Source: Gammaproteobacteria bacterium
GTDB taxonomy: Bacteria; Pseudomonadota; Gammaproteobacteria; Arenicellales; Arenicellaceae
Length of the DNA stretch: 64,000 nt
Direction of reading: 5' to 3'
Assembly (NCBI GenBank): GCA_013002025.1
Contig: JABDKW010000025.1
Location: 1-64,000, forward strand
Part shown: positions 32,987 through 43,102 of the stretch, piece after piece
Position numbering within the stretch: the first letter of the stretch is position 1
Layout of the letters: every line of letters begins with the position of its first letter
Position numbers and translations under genes: made by a program
Notes under the pieces: model-generated
The model's database searches: none
Seen by the model: only the letters and a program-made list of their open reading frames with translations
Told to the model about the DNA's origin: nothing

Positions 32987-33757
32987 ATGAACCCCTTCAA
33001 GTCTATCTGGAACTTTTTGTATATAAGCTTTCATCGGCTGGGCTCACCGCGCGAGTTCTACACCATCAGCGCGTATGCCACGCCGGTGTTCGGACTTTTA
33101 TTTCTGGGGTTGAGCACCTACGGCGCCTATCTCGGCTTATTTGTGGCACCGGCAGATTATCAGCAGGGCGACAGCTTTCGCATTATCTATGTACATGTGC
33201 CAGCCGCATGGCTGTCCTTGTTTATCTACGTCGTCATGGCCTGCGCCAGCGCGATCGGGTTAATCTGGCGCATGAAAATGGCCTTTGTAGTGGCGCTGTG
33301 CTCAGCGCCGATTGGTGCCGCCTTTACCTTTTTGGCGTTAGCCACAGGATCGCTGTGGGGCGCGCCGATCTGGGGCACCTGGTGGGAATGGGATGCGCGG
33401 CTCACATCAGAGCTCATTTTGCTGTTTTTATACAGCGGCGTCATGGCGCTGTACTACGCCTTTGATGATCGCCGCACCGCGGAACGCGCCACCGCCATGC
33501 TGGCCGTGGTTGGCGTGGTGATTGTGCCGATTATTCATTATTCAGTGGAGTGGTGGAGCAGCCTGCATCAGGGGGCAACTGTATTTCGCGAAGGCGGCCC
33601 CGCCATGCCTGCCAACATGCTGACCCCGCTGTTGCTGATGGCGCTCGGCTTTACCTTTTTCTATGGTTATTGCCTGTTTCATCGCGCCCGGAATATGGTG
33701 TTACATAATGAACGTAATAGCAGTTGGGTTCGGGAGATGATTAATGAACTGGAGTGA
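32987..33757 (+). CDS. ccmC: Haem transporter/ligating protein CcmC
   Basis: CcmC loads haem onto CcmE in the periplasm. The 256-residue protein has six membrane helices and the WWD haem-handling segment WGTWWEWDARLTSELIL (~124-140), flanked by the family His residues (VHVPAAWLS and IIHYSVEWWSSLHQ). It starts 4 nt after ccmB and overlaps ccmD by 14 nt. Confidence 0.96.
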   Translation: MNPFKSIWNFLYISFHRLGSPREFYTISAYATPVFGLLFLGLSTYGAYLGLFVAPADYQQGDSFRIIYVHVPAAWLSLFIYVVMACASAIGLIWRMKMAFVVALCSAPIGAAFTFLALATGSLWGAPIWGTWWEWDARLTSELILLFLYSGVMALYYAFDDRRTAERATAMLAVVGVVIVPIIHYSVEWWSSLHQGATVFREGGPAMPANMLTPLLLMALGFTFFYGYCLFHRARNMVLHNERNSSWVREMINELE

Positions 33758-33923
33758 CTTCTTCGCCATGGGTGGCTATGCATTTTACGTCTGGAGCGCT
33801 TGGGGCCTGACAGGCGTGGTTTTGCTGTGGCAATTCACGCAGCCGCGGTTGCGAAATGCTAAACTCCGCCGTGAACTCAAGCGTCATTATGAGCGACAAA
33901 AATTAGCCGATTCAAAGCAATAG
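33744..33923 (+). CDS. ccmD: Haem exporter protein D (small membrane protein)
   Basis: This short gene encodes 59 residues: MNWSDFFAMGGYAFYVWSAW, then a membrane helix (LTGVVLLWQF) and a basic C-terminal tail rich in Arg and Lys. The pattern FFAMGGYAFYVWSAWG is diagnostic of CcmD, which stabilises the CcmABC-CcmE complex. Its ATG overlaps the end of ccmC by 14 nt, so it is easily missed by length-limited gene finding. Confidence 0.94.
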   Translation: MNWSDFFAMGGYAFYVWSAWGLTGVVLLWQFTQPRLRNAKLRRELKRHYERQKLADSKQ

Positions 33924-33973
33924 GAACGGACACACTAACTTAATTTACAGCTCGGCAAACCGAGCCAAACCCT

Positions 33974-34438
33974 ATGAGCCCGACACAAAAAAAACGTCTC
34001 AAGATAATAGGCCTGATCGTCACCGGTGTGGCAATTGCGGCCTTTTTTGCTCTGCGCGCGTTTCAGGCTAACATCGAATACTTTCTAACGCCGGCAGAAA
34101 TTAGCGCCGGTGAATTTGAACCCGGTGTTAGCTATCGTATCGCGGGGCTGGTACAAAAAGGCAGCGTCAGCACGCTGGCTGACGGGGTTACACATCAATT
34201 TACCATTACTGATTGCGTGGATGATGTGGTGGTGCAATACACCGGGATATTGCCAGATTTATTTCGTGAAGGTCAGGCCATAGTCTCCCTGGGGAAGCTA
34301 AACGCAGATAAACTAATGATTGCCTCACAGGTATTGGCCAAGCACGATGAAAATTATGTGCCTACCGAAGCCGCAGATGCAATGATGCTTGCTCAGGCAA
34401 GTAAATGCGATAATGCCGAAGGGCCAATAAGTTACTAA
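33974..34438 (+). CDS. ccmE: Periplasmic haem chaperone CcmE
   Basis: CcmE carries haem covalently bound to a His before handing it to the CcmF complex. The 154-residue protein has an N-terminal anchor (LKIIGLIVTGVAIAAFFAL), an OB-fold periplasmic domain, and the haem-binding His124 with Tyr128 in AKHDENYVP. The variant is the common His type, not the Cys type of archaeal and some bacterial systems. Confidence 0.96.
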   Translation: MSPTQKKRLKIIGLIVTGVAIAAFFALRAFQANIEYFLTPAEISAGEFEPGVSYRIAGLVQKGSVSTLADGVTHQFTITDCVDDVVVQYTGILPDLFREGQAIVSLGKLNADKLMIASQVLAKHDENYVPTEAADAMMLAQASKCDNAEGPISY

Positions 34439-34462
34439 TAATAGAAAGCGAGGCTGTAACAG

Positions 34463-36436
34463 TTGATAGGAGAAATCGGTAATTTCACACTCGGCTTAAC
34501 CCTGTGTGTGACGCTGGTGTTGGGGGTATTGCCGTTGCTGGGTGCCAGCCGCAAGCACCGCAACTGGATGGCCTTTGCCCGGCCGGCAGCGTATACGCAA
34601 TGGATTTTAGTGGTAATTTGCTACCTATGCCTGACCTACGCATTTATTACACATGATTACTCGATTGCCTATGTAGCGAGTAATTCCAATAATGCACAGC
34701 CCTTGATCTACCGCATTTCTGCAGTGTGGGGCGCACATGAAGGAAGCTTGCTACTGTGGATCCTGATGCTGGCCAGTTGGACTGCACTGGTGGCTGCCCT
34801 GAGCCGCGGCATCACCGATGACATGGTGGCCCGTGTTCTGGCCGTCTTGGGTCTGGTGAGTGCCGGTTTTATTTCATTTACCCTGTTCACCTCAAACCCC
34901 TTTGCGCGCCTGCTGAATGTGCCAGCCGATGGTCGCGAATTGAATCCGCTCCTACAGGACCCCGGCCTGGTGATACACCCGCCCATGCTTTACATGGGTT
35001 ATGTCGGCATGAGCGTGGTATTTGCATTTGCGATTGCCGCCATGCTGAGCGGCAAACTTGATACCGCCTGGGCTCGCTGGGCGCGACCATGGACCACCGT
35101 GGCATGGATGTTTCTCACCATCGGCATCACGCTCGGCAGTTGGTGGGCCTATTACGAGCTTGGCTGGGGCGGCTGGTGGTTCTGGGATCCGGTTGAAAAT
35201 GCTTCATTTATGCCATGGTTGGTGGGCACGGCGCTGATTCATTCGCTGGCAGTCACCGAAAAGCGCGGGGCGCTCAAGGCGTGGACGGTGTTACTGGCCA
35301 TCATGGCGTTTTCACTAAGCCTACTCGGCACGTTTCTGGTGCGCTCGGGGATTATCACGTCGGTGCATTCCTTTGCCACCGATCCGGCGCGCGGCCTGTT
35401 TATCTTGATTTTTCTGCTGCTGGTTATCGGCGGTTCATTATTGCTGTATGCCCTGCGGGCACCAAAGCTCATCAGTGATGTGAATTTTGACCTGATATCA
35501 AAAGAAACGGCGATTTTGCTGAACAATATTCTGCTGGTCGTGACCATGGCCATGGTGCTGTTCGGCACCCTTTACCCACTGGCTGTGGACGCACTCAGCG
35601 GCAACAAGATCTCGGTAGGGCCGCCCTACTTCAATAGCATGTTTATACCGCTGACTGTGCCGTTGGCAATGCTGGTCGGCCTTGGCGCAATGAGCCGTTG
35701 GAAGCGCGACGACCCGATTCGATTTCTCAAACCAGGTACGCTGATTCTGCTCGGCAGTATGGCTGTTAGTACCACGGTGACCGGCATTCTGTCACAGGCG
35801 CAGTTTTCCTGGCTCGCCTGGAGTGGCCTGGGTCTGGCCCTGTGGGTATTCTTTTGGGCCGTTTACGGTATCGTAGAGCGACTGAAATACCAGTCGAACT
35901 GGAAGCAGGCGCTGCGCAGCGTGCCGGCCTCAATCTGGGGGATGACAGTAGCGCATATTGGCATCGCCATTTTTATTATGGGCGTGACCCATGTAAATGT
36001 GTACTCAGTGGAGAAGGATATCCGTATGGCGCCCGGCGAGTCCTATCAGCTGGGGCCTTATAACTTTACGTTTAACGGAGTCAGTCGCATTAGCGAGGCC
36101 AATTATACGGCCGACGAAGGTGTGTTCGCCATTGCCCGTGACGGCCAGAACCTGTTTGACCTGAAACCACAAAAACGCTTTTACAGCACCAATAACCCGA
36201 TGACCGAGGCGGCCATCAACACCACGCTGGGGCGGGACTTGTATGTGTCATTGGGCGAATCTCTGGGCCAGGGCGCATGGAGTGTGCGCATTTACTTAAA
36301 ATCATTTGTCGCCTGCATTTGGCTGGGTGGGTTCTTCATGGCTCTGGGAGGTCTTATCGCAACTGCCGACCGTCGCTATCGCCGTCCGGTTAAAAAAATG
36401 CAGCGGCACCAGAAGGCGGAGCCGTCAAAAGCATGA
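34463..36436 (+). CDS. ccmF: Haem lyase subunit CcmF
   Basis: CcmF attaches haem to apocytochrome c. The 657-residue protein has about fifteen membrane helices and the WWD signature GWGGWWFWDPVENASFMPWL (~233-252). The family His residues appear in GAHEGSLLLW, PPMLYMGYVG and IGIAIFIMGV regions. The start is a TTG (34463) with GAGG 9 nt upstream; no ATG or GTG is better placed. It overlaps ccmG by ATGA. Confidence 0.96.
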   Translation: MIGEIGNFTLGLTLCVTLVLGVLPLLGASRKHRNWMAFARPAAYTQWILVVICYLCLTYAFITHDYSIAYVASNSNNAQPLIYRISAVWGAHEGSLLLWILMLASWTALVAALSRGITDDMVARVLAVLGLVSAGFISFTLFTSNPFARLLNVPADGRELNPLLQDPGLVIHPPMLYMGYVGMSVVFAFAIAAMLSGKLDTAWARWARPWTTVAWMFLTIGITLGSWWAYYELGWGGWWFWDPVENASFMPWLVGTALIHSLAVTEKRGALKAWTVLLAIMAFSLSLLGTFLVRSGIITSVHSFATDPARGLFILIFLLLVIGGSLLLYALRAPKLISDVNFDLISKETAILLNNILLVVTMAMVLFGTLYPLAVDALSGNKISVGPPYFNSMFIPLTVPLAMLVGLGAMSRWKRDDPIRFLKPGTLILLGSMAVSTTVTGILSQAQFSWLAWSGLGLALWVFFWAVYGIVERLKYQSNWKQALRSVPASIWGMTVAHIGIAIFIMGVTHVNVYSVEKDIRMAPGESYQLGPYNFTFNGVSRISEANYTADEGVFAIARDGQNLFDLKPQKRFYSTNNPMTEAAINTTLGRDLYVSLGESLGQGAWSVRIYLKSFVACIWLGGFFMALGGLIATADRRYRRPVKKMQRHQKAEPSKA

Positions 36437-36978
36437 GCCTGTCGTCTAGAACTCTAAGATTCGGAATTCCACTGCTGGTCTTTTTGGTGATCGCGGTGTT
36501 CCTCGGGGTCGGTCTCACGCTTAACCCGCGTGAACTGCCCTCCTCTCTCATCGATAAACCGGCGCCCGCATTTAAATTAAATCTATTAGAGCAGCCCGAC
36601 CTCGCCTTCACACCCTCAGATTTACAGGGGCAGCGCTGGTTACTCAATGTGTGGGCTTCCTGGTGCGTAGGCTGTCGGGTGGAGCACCCTTTACTAAACC
36701 AACTCGCTCTGAACACGGATATCCCGATGGTGGGCCTGAATTATAAAGACAATCCCGACAACGCGCGGCGCTGGCTAGCCGAACGCGGTAACCCCTACTC
36801 TAAAATCCCGATGGACATTGAGGGTGATGCCGGCATCGACTGGGGTGTGTATGGGGTGCCTGAGACCTTTGTCATCGACGAAAACGGCTTCATTATATTT
36901 AAGCATACCGGCCCGCTTGATGTGCGCGCCGTTGAGCAGGAAATTCTGCCGCTGTTCTCTCTCAGTACAACACCATGA
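36433..36978 (+). CDS. ccmG: Thiol:disulfide interchange protein CcmG/DsbE
   Basis: CcmG reduces the CXXCH Cys residues of apocytochromes for haem attachment. The 181-residue protein has an N-terminal anchor (~11-29) and a thioredoxin fold with active site WCVGC (Cys78, Cys81; WCPTC is the more common form). The CcmG-specific acidic loop GVYGVPETFVID contains the cis-Pro. ATGA overlap with ccmF and adjacency to ccmH show coupling. Confidence 0.95.
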   Translation: MSLSSRTLRFGIPLLVFLVIAVFLGVGLTLNPRELPSSLIDKPAPAFKLNLLEQPDLAFTPSDLQGQRWLLNVWASWCVGCRVEHPLLNQLALNTDIPMVGLNYKDNPDNARRWLAERGNPYSKIPMDIEGDAGIDWGVYGVPETFVIDENGFIIFKHTGPLDVRAVEQEILPLFSLSTTP

Positions 36979-37547
36979 TGCGATCACAACCCCGGCAACA
37001 CCATTCAATCTTCAGCACGCTGTTAGTACTGGTGCCCTTGCTGCTCGCCTTGCTGCTACCGTATTCAGCCAGTGCGGTAATCGAAGCCGTGCAATTTGAA
37101 GACCCCGCGACGGAGCAACGTTATCGCGATCTGATCGCGGAGCTACGATGCCTGGTTTGTCAGAACCAAAACCTGGCCGACAGCGATGCTGACCTCGCCA
37201 AAGATCTGCGCGAGAAAACCGCGGAAATGCTCAGAGATGGCCGCAGCGACGCTGAAATATTGAGTTATATGCAAGAGCGCTATGGTGATTTCGTACTGTA
37301 CCGGCCGCCGTTAAGCGGCAGCACGCTGGCACTTTGGATCGCGCCGCTGGTCATGCTGCTGGCGGCGCTAATTGGTGTGCTCTTGACCATCAAACGTCGC
37401 CAGGCCGCGGAACTACTGCGCCCGGCCCACCAGCAAAACGACAAGCAACGCGTACAAGTTCGTAATTTGCTAAAGACTGCACCTGACTTAAACTCTCAAA
37501 GTACAGCAGGCTTACAGAAATCTGACCCCAAAGGTGACAGCGAATGA
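36975..37547 (+). CDS. ccmH: Cytochrome c-type biogenesis protein CcmH
   Basis: The 190-residue protein has a signal sequence (~14-35), the CcmH/CycL domain with redox motif LRCLVCQNQ (Cys59, Cys62), a conserved helical part (YMQERYGDFVLYRPPLSG) and a second membrane helix (~112-133). It corresponds to the N-terminal half of E. coli CcmH; the C-terminal half is the separate CcmI here, as in many bacteria. It overlaps both neighbours by 4 nt. Confidence 0.94.
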   Translation: MMRSQPRQHHSIFSTLLVLVPLLLALLLPYSASAVIEAVQFEDPATEQRYRDLIAELRCLVCQNQNLADSDADLAKDLREKTAEMLRDGRSDAEILSYMQERYGDFVLYRPPLSGSTLALWIAPLVMLLAALIGVLLTIKRRQAAELLRPAHQQNDKQRVQVRNLLKTAPDLNSQSTAGLQKSDPKGDSE

Positions 37548-38851
37548 CCTGGTTCATCCTCAGCGCTCTTGCCATCAGCGCGCTCTGCGTTTTCGTGCTT
37601 TTGCACCCCTTGCGTCGTAGCGTCGATAACGCCGCCTATGAACGCGAGGAGCAGAATATTCACTATGCGCGTGAGCGCTTGCAGGAACTCGAACAGCAAT
37701 TAAAAAATGCCGCCATCTCGGCCACAGACTACGAAGCACTCAAACTGGAAATTGAATCAACCCTTGCTAATGACATCATGCTTGAGTCTGAGACGGCTGC
37801 TAACGATGCATCAACCAGCCAGGCCAACGGCGTTGTCATTGCCCTGATCTGCACTTTGGTGCCGTTTTCGGCGGCCGGTTTGTATCTGATTACCGGCACG
37901 CCGGCGGCACTTGAATTGCAACAAGCGACCGTTGCACCACACGCCAGTCAACCCAGTGCTGAAGACATTAGCACGATGGTAGCCCGCCTCGAACAGCGGC
38001 TGCAGCAACAACCCAATGACATCGAAGGATGGGTAATGTTGGCGCGCACGCGCTTGGCGCTCGGTGATTACGAGCAGTCTCTGAACGCCTATAAAAAAGT
38101 GACCGAACTGGGAGGCGAAGATGCCAATGTGTACGCACAGATGGCCGATGCCGCCGCCATGGCCGACAACGGCAGCCTCTCAGGTCGTGCGGCGCAGTAT
38201 ATTGCGGACGCCTTAAGGCTGGATGAAAATCAACCCCAAGCCCTGTGGCTGGCCGGCCTAGCCGCGGCCCAGCGCGGCGACCAGATTGAGGCCCAACAGC
38301 TGTGGAATCGGTTACTGCCGCTACTTGAAGGGTCTCCAAAACAACAGCAAGAATTGCGCGACATTATTGCACAGAGTCGTGCAGCTCAACTTGGCTCGAC
38401 CACCGTAGCCAACCGTGGTGCACCCGCGGCCGATAATGCGCCCGCGGCTAACAATGCGCCTGCGCCTGGCGCCGATCAAGCGCCTGCGGCTCAAGCTGCA
38501 GCACAGGCCGGTGTGCAAATAAGGGTGCAGCTAGACCCCGCCTTTGCCGAATTCGCCAACCCGGACGAAACCGTTTTTGTCTTTGCCCGCGCCAAATCGG
38601 GGCCACCAGCTCCACTAGCGGTTAAACCCTTGCGGGTGTCAGATTTGCCGGTCGAAATTACGTTATCCGACGCTGACGCCATGTTGCCGCAAATGAAGCT
38701 GTCGATGTTTGACGAAATTCAGATTACTGCCCGAATCGCAAAATCCGGGAATCCAGTCGCGCAAACTGGCGACATTCAATCGGCCGTCGCTCAAACGACC
38801 AATGATGCAACCGAGCTGATTGTATTAACCATAAACCAAGTCGTACCCTAG
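37544..38851 (+). CDS. ccmI: Cytochrome c-type biogenesis protein CcmI
   Basis: CcmI binds the C-terminal part of apocytochromes and presents them to CcmH/CcmF. The 435-residue protein has two N-terminal membrane helices (~2-22 and ~95-115) around a cytoplasmic segment. A TPR region follows (~145-260, with LEQRLQQQPNDIEGWVMLARTRLALGDY split over two helices). An Ala/Pro-rich linker (~284-325) comes next, then a C-terminal beta-rich domain. It is last of the ccm genes and 11 nt before the HIT gene. Confidence 0.93.
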   Translation: MTWFILSALAISALCVFVLLHPLRRSVDNAAYEREEQNIHYARERLQELEQQLKNAAISATDYEALKLEIESTLANDIMLESETAANDASTSQANGVVIALICTLVPFSAAGLYLITGTPAALELQQATVAPHASQPSAEDISTMVARLEQRLQQQPNDIEGWVMLARTRLALGDYEQSLNAYKKVTELGGEDANVYAQMADAAAMADNGSLSGRAAQYIADALRLDENQPQALWLAGLAAAQRGDQIEAQQLWNRLLPLLEGSPKQQQELRDIIAQSRAAQLGSTTVANRGAPAADNAPAANNAPAPGADQAPAAQAAAQAGVQIRVQLDPAFAEFANPDETVFVFARAKSGPPAPLAVKPLRVSDLPVEITLSDADAMLPQMKLSMFDEIQITARIAKSGNPVAQTGDIQSAVAQTTNDATELIVLTINQVVP

Positions 38852-38862
38852 GGCTTTTAGCA

Positions 38863-39285
38863 ATGAGTTATGACCCAGACAATATCTTCGCCAAAATTCT
38901 GCGCGAGGAAATACCCTGTATAAAAGTGTATGAAGACGCCTCAACCCTGGCGTTTATGGATATCATGCCGCAAGCCGATGGCCACACCCTGGTCATCCCA
39001 AAGCAAGCAGCGGTAGACTTATTTGAGTTGAGCGCGGACGCTGCGGCAGATCTGATACAAAAGGTGCAGCTCATCGCCGGGGCAGTCAAACGTGCTACAC
39101 AGGCGGATGGCATTACATTATTTCAACTCAATGGTGCCGCGGCTGGACAAACAGTGCCGCATATCCACTTTCACATACTACCGGGCTCGATACTTGCGGC
39201 GCGCCAACATGCCAGCGTCAATGCTGATCGGGAACACTTACAGACCATCGCCACTGATATTCGCGCTGCTCTGGCAGACAGTTAA
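38863..39285 (+). CDS. HIT-family nucleotide-binding protein
   Basis: The 140-residue protein has the histidine triad HIHFHI (preceded by GQTVP), and the N-terminal DNIFAKILREEIPCIKVYEDASTLAFMDIMPQ typical of HIT/Hint hydrolases. These cleave phosphoramidates of nucleotides such as adenosine monophosphate derivatives. It follows ccmI by 11 nt and may ride on the ccm transcript, but no functional link to cytochromes is known to me. It is convergent with tadA. Confidence 0.93.
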   Translation: MSYDPDNIFAKILREEIPCIKVYEDASTLAFMDIMPQADGHTLVIPKQAAVDLFELSADAAADLIQKVQLIAGAVKRATQADGITLFQLNGAAAGQTVPHIHFHILPGSILAARQHASVNADREHLQTIATDIRAALADS

Positions 39286-39325
39286 CAGCACGCCTCGGGT
39301 AGGCGCCCACGACAAAACTGCCATA

Positions 39326-39787
39326 TTAGCGACGAGCACGAAAGAAGTCCTGTAATAGCTTTCTTGAGCGGTCTTCGCCCAATCCCCAATCCACCCGGCA
39401 ACGATGATTTAGCTGCGGGCTCTCCAGCACGTTAAATACTGAGCCGGCCGCACCGGCGCGCGGCTCTGCGGCGGCAATCACTACGCGTTCGATTCTGGCG
39501 TGCACGATTGCGCCCGCACACATCGCGCAGGGCTCCAGTGTGAGGTAGAGGGTGGTACCAGGGAGCCGGTAATTACCCACTCTCTCGCAGGCCGCCCTAA
39601 TCGTTTTGATTTCCGCATGCGCGGTCGCATCGGTAGAACCAATCGGCGCATTACTGCCCTCACCGATTAGCTGTTCGTTCTTTATTAGCACTGCCCCCAC
39701 CGGCACTTCCTCGTTGGCGGCGGCTTGTTCAGCCAGATTCAGAGCGTGGCTCATCCACCGCTGGTCTGCATTTGAGAACTGGCTCAC
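39326..39787 (-). CDS. tadA: tRNA adenosine(34) deaminase
   Basis: TadA converts A34 of tRNA-Arg(ACG) to inosine. The 153-residue protein has the cytidine-deaminase-type zinc site: HAEIKTI (His ligand and catalytic Glu) and PCAMCAGAI (two Cys ligands), plus the TadA-specific ending RSRKLLQDFFRARR. The start is a GTG overlapping the ppsR stop (GTGA). Length fits the family. Confidence 0.95.
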   Translation of the reverse strand: MSQFSNADQRWMSHALNLAEQAAANEEVPVGAVLIKNEQLIGEGSNAPIGSTDATAHAEIKTIRAACERVGNYRLPGTTLYLTLEPCAMCAGAIVHARIERVVIAAAEPRAGAAGSVFNVLESPQLNHRCRVDWGLGEDRSRKLLQDFFRARR

Positions 39788-40623
39788 AGACTCGATACGC
39801 GCCGCTCAATGCCCGCCCGCTGCAACATACGGGCGGCGATTTCCTCGATGGATAACTGCGTGGTGTCGATGTAAGGAATACGGCATTGCCGATACAGCTT
39901 CTCGGCCAGCTTAATTTCTTCTACACAATTCCTCAGGCTGGCGTAAGTACTGTTGGGCTTACGCTCATTGCGTATTTCTGACAAGCGGGCCGGCCGGATA
40001 GTCAGGCCGAATAATTTTCGCTGATGATCGGCTAACGCGTCCGGCAAGCGATTTAGCTCAAGATCATCCGGTATTAAGGGGTAGTTGGCGGCTTTGATGC
40101 CGAACTGCATCCCCAGATACACGCTGGAAGGCGTTTTGCCGGTTCGTGAAACACCGATCAGTATTATGTCAGCCTCGCTGTAACGGTGTAGATGCATTCC
40201 ATCATCATTGGCCAGCGCGAAATGTACCGCTTCAATGCGCTGCACATAGGCCTGATCGACTGCCCGACTTTCTTCCTCGAAGATATGGTGGTGCCCCACC
40301 GTGTGCGCGGATTTAACGCCCAACTCCTGCTCCAGCGGCGCCAGAAAGGTTGAAAACACATCGATATAAAAGCAGTCGGTGGCTTTTATTATCTGACTGG
40401 CATCCGTGTTAACAATGGTATCCACTACGATCGGGCGTTCAGATGAGGACTGCGCCTCCTGATTAATCTGTGCGGCGATCTTTTCTGCCTTCGCCGATGT
40501 ATCAATAAACGGTTTGGTGACACTTTCAAAGCTTATTTGAGGAAACTGGGCCAACAGACTGCGGCCCAGGTTTTCGGCCGTCATACCGGTACTGTCGGAG
40601 AGGAAAAATACCTTGCGTTTCAT
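39784..40623 (-). CDS. ppsR: PEP synthase regulatory protein (kinase/pyrophosphorylase, DUF299)
   Basis: PpsR inactivates PEP synthase by ADP-dependent phosphorylation and reactivates it by phosphate-dependent pyrophosphorolysis. The ATG at 40623 ([17 protein letters not shown]) is the family start; a longer frame exists to 40650. The 279-residue protein carries the nucleotide loop [14 protein letters not shown] and the motif [17 protein letters not shown]. It is divergent from ppsA, its target, with about 70 nt between starts. Confidence 0.95.
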   Translation of the reverse strand: MKRKVFFLSDSTGMTAENLGRSLLAQFPQISFESVTKPFIDTSAKAEKIAAQINQEAQSSSERPIVVDTIVNTDASQIIKATDCFYIDVFSTFLAPLEQELGVKSAHTVGHHHIFEEESRAVDQAYVQRIEAVHFALANDDGMHLHRYSEADIILIGVSRTGKTPSSVYLGMQFGIKAANYPLIPDDLELNRLPDALADHQRKLFGLTIRPARLSEIRNERKPNSTYASLRNCVEEIKLAEKLYRQCRIPYIDTTQLSIEEIAARMLQRAGIERRVSSL

Positions 40624-40691
40624 GCCTGAATGGGGTGTTCGTGCTATCATCCGCGCTCAGTCAAAAGTCCTTACCGAGAGAGATTTTAGTC

Positions 40692-43070
40692 TTGAGCGCT
40701 TATATTCTTGAGTTCGATCAGCTTACCATAAACGATGTTGAAAAAGTGGGTGGCAAAAACGCCTCGCTTGGCGAAATGATCGGCAATCTCAGCAATCTCG
40801 GGGTATCGGTGCCGGGCGGATTTGCCACGACCGCCGATGCCTATCGGGAGTTTCTCGCCACCGACGGGCTGGACACAAAAATCAACCAACGGCTCGCAGC
40901 CCTCGACGTAGATGATATCGGCGAATTGACCTCAGCTGGAGCCGATATACGCCGCTGGATTATCGAGACACCATTGCCGCCCGCCTTCGATGATGCTCTG
41001 GAAACCGCTTTTGCGACCATGCAAGGCGGCAATGAAGGCCTGAAAGTCGCGGTACGCTCCAGCGCCACCGCTGAAGACCTGCCGGATGCCTCATTTGCCG
41101 GCCAGCAGGAAACGTTCCTAAATATTGAAGGTCTGGACGCGGTAAAGCATGCCGTGCATGAAGTGTTCGCCTCCTTGTTCAATGACCGCGCCATTTCGTA
41201 TCGGGTGCATCAAGGCTACGCACACGAAAACGTCGCTTTGTCAGCCGGTATTCAACGCATGGTGCGCAGTGAAACCGGCGCCGCCGGTGTTATGTTTACG
41301 CTGGACACGGAATCGGGGTTTGATCAGGTGGTGTTCGTCACCTCCTCTTATGGTTTAGGCGAAACTGTCGTGCAAGGCTCGGTAAATCCGGATGAATTTT
41401 ATGTGCACAAACCTACTTTGGAAGCGGGCCGACCGGCGGTGGTGCGGCGCAACCTGGGCAGCAAACTAATTAAAATGGTGTATGGCAGATCCGCCACTGC
41501 CGGTCGCTCTGTCGATACCGTCGAAGTGGACGAAGCCGAGCGTCGCCGCTTTTCCATTACCGATGCCGATGTCGAGGAACTGGCGCGCCAGGCGCTGATT
41601 ATTGAACGGCATTATGGCCGCCCCATGGACATTGAGTGGGCCAAAGATGGCGATGATCAACAGCTCTATATCGTTCAGGCACGACCCGAAACGGTTGCCA
41701 GCCAGGCCGACGCCAATGTCAAAGTCGCCTATCAACTGAGCCAGAGTGGCGAGGTCTTAGCGGAGGGCCGCTCAATTGGCCAACGCATTGCCACCGGCAA
41801 GGTGCGCAAAGTCGCCGGCATTGATCAAATGGATCTGGTGCAGGACGGCGACATTCTGGTGACCGATATGACGGACCCGGATTGGGAGCCGGTTATGAAA
41901 CGTGCGGCCGCCATTGTCACCAACCGGGGAGGCCGCACCTGTCACGCCGCCATCATCGCCCGCGAACTTGGCATAGCCGCCATCGTGGGCTGCGGCGATG
42001 CGACTGAGAAGCTTAATGATGGCGATGCCGTGACCGTATCCTGTGCGGAGGGTGATACTGGCTACATCTACGCCGGCGATTTGGATTTTGAAAAGACGGA
42101 AACTAATATAGATGCCATGCCCGAACTGTCATTCAAAATCATGCAGAATGTGGGCAACCCCGATCGTGCGTTCAGTTTTGCGCAATTGCCGCATGAGGGA
42201 ATCGGTTTGGCGCGTCTGGAGTTCATCATTAACCGGATGATCGGCGTACATCCCAAAGCATTGATTGAATACGATCAACAATCTGCGGATGTCAAAGCAA
42301 TTATCGATGAGTACATCAATGGTTATGCTTCTCCGACAGAATTTTTTGTACAAAAACTGGCTGAGGGCATAGCAACGCTGGCGGCAGCCTTTCACCCCAA
42401 ACGCGTCATAGTGCGGCTAAGCGATTTTAAGTCCAATGAATACGCGCACATGGTGGGTGGCCATGATTATGAGCCGGACGAAGAGAACCCGATGCTCGGC
42501 TTTCGTGGTGCATCACGTTATATCGCCCCCAGCATGCGCGATTGTTTCGAACTGGAGTGCCGCGCGGTTAAATATGTGCGCGACGAAATGGGCTTAACCA
42601 ATGTCGAGATCATGATCCCCTTTGTCAGGACGGTGGATGAAGCCGCAAAGGTTGTGGACCTGTTAGCTGAGAATGGTCTACGCAGAGGCGACAATGGCCT
42701 TAAGCTAATTATGATGTGTGAATTACCCGCCAATGCCCTCCTGGCCGACGAATTTCTGCAACATTTTGATGGTTTTTCAATCGGTTCAAACGATATGACG
42801 CAGCTGACCTTGGGCCTGGATCGGGACTCGGCAATTGTGTCGCATTTGTTTGACGAACGAAACCCAGCGGTCAAGAAGATGCTGTCCATGGCAATTGTGG
42901 CCTGCAATCGCGCGGGCAAATACATCGGCATTTGTGGTCAGGGCCCATCTGATCATCCAGACCTTGCCGAGTGGCTGTTCGAGCAGGGAATCGATTCAGT
43001 GTCTCTCAACCCTGATTCAGTTATCGAAACCTGGGAGCGCCTGGCGGCGTTGGAAGCCGCAAAAGGATAA
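40692..43070 (+). CDS. ppsA: Phosphoenolpyruvate synthase
   Basis: PpsA makes PEP from pyruvate and ATP (releasing AMP and phosphate) for gluconeogenesis. The start at TTG 40692 gives [27 protein letters not shown], the usual family beginning; a frame from 40635 adds non-conserved residues. The 792-residue protein has the ATP-grasp domain ([20 protein letters not shown]). The phosphohistidine domain carries [14 protein letters not shown] with the catalytic His. The PEP-utilising barrel ends with [18 protein letters not shown] and [12 protein letters not shown]. Regulation by the divergent ppsR is expected. Confidence 0.96.
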   Translation: MSAYILEFDQLTINDVEKVGGKNASLGEMIGNLSNLGVSVPGGFATTADAYREFLATDGLDTKINQRLAALDVDDIGELTSAGADIRRWIIETPLPPAFDDALETAFATMQGGNEGLKVAVRSSATAEDLPDASFAGQQETFLNIEGLDAVKHAVHEVFASLFNDRAISYRVHQGYAHENVALSAGIQRMVRSETGAAGVMFTLDTESGFDQVVFVTSSYGLGETVVQGSVNPDEFYVHKPTLEAGRPAVVRRNLGSKLIKMVYGRSATAGRSVDTVEVDEAERRRFSITDADVEELARQALIIERHYGRPMDIEWAKDGDDQQLYIVQARPETVASQADANVKVAYQLSQSGEVLAEGRSIGQRIATGKVRKVAGIDQMDLVQDGDILVTDMTDPDWEPVMKRAAAIVTNRGGRTCHAAIIARELGIAAIVGCGDATEKLNDGDAVTVSCAEGDTGYIYAGDLDFEKTETNIDAMPELSFKIMQNVGNPDRAFSFAQLPHEGIGLARLEFIINRMIGVHPKALIEYDQQSADVKAIIDEYINGYASPTEFFVQKLAEGIATLAAAFHPKRVIVRLSDFKSNEYAHMVGGHDYEPDEENPMLGFRGASRYIAPSMRDCFELECRAVKYVRDEMGLTNVEIMIPFVRTVDEAAKVVDLLAENGLRRGDNGLKLIMMCELPANALLADEFLQHFDGFSIGSNDMTQLTLGLDRDSAIVSHLFDERNPAVKKMLSMAIVACNRAGKYIGICGQGPSDHPDLAEWLFEQGIDSVSLNPDSVIETWERLAALEAAKG

Positions 43071-43102
43071 TCGGCTGTAATTGGCTAGTTAGAGTGCATG
43101 CA

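Noticed and set aside
33208-33465. A plus-strand frame inside ccmC
   Set aside because: It is a shifted shadow of the conserved CcmC coding sequence.
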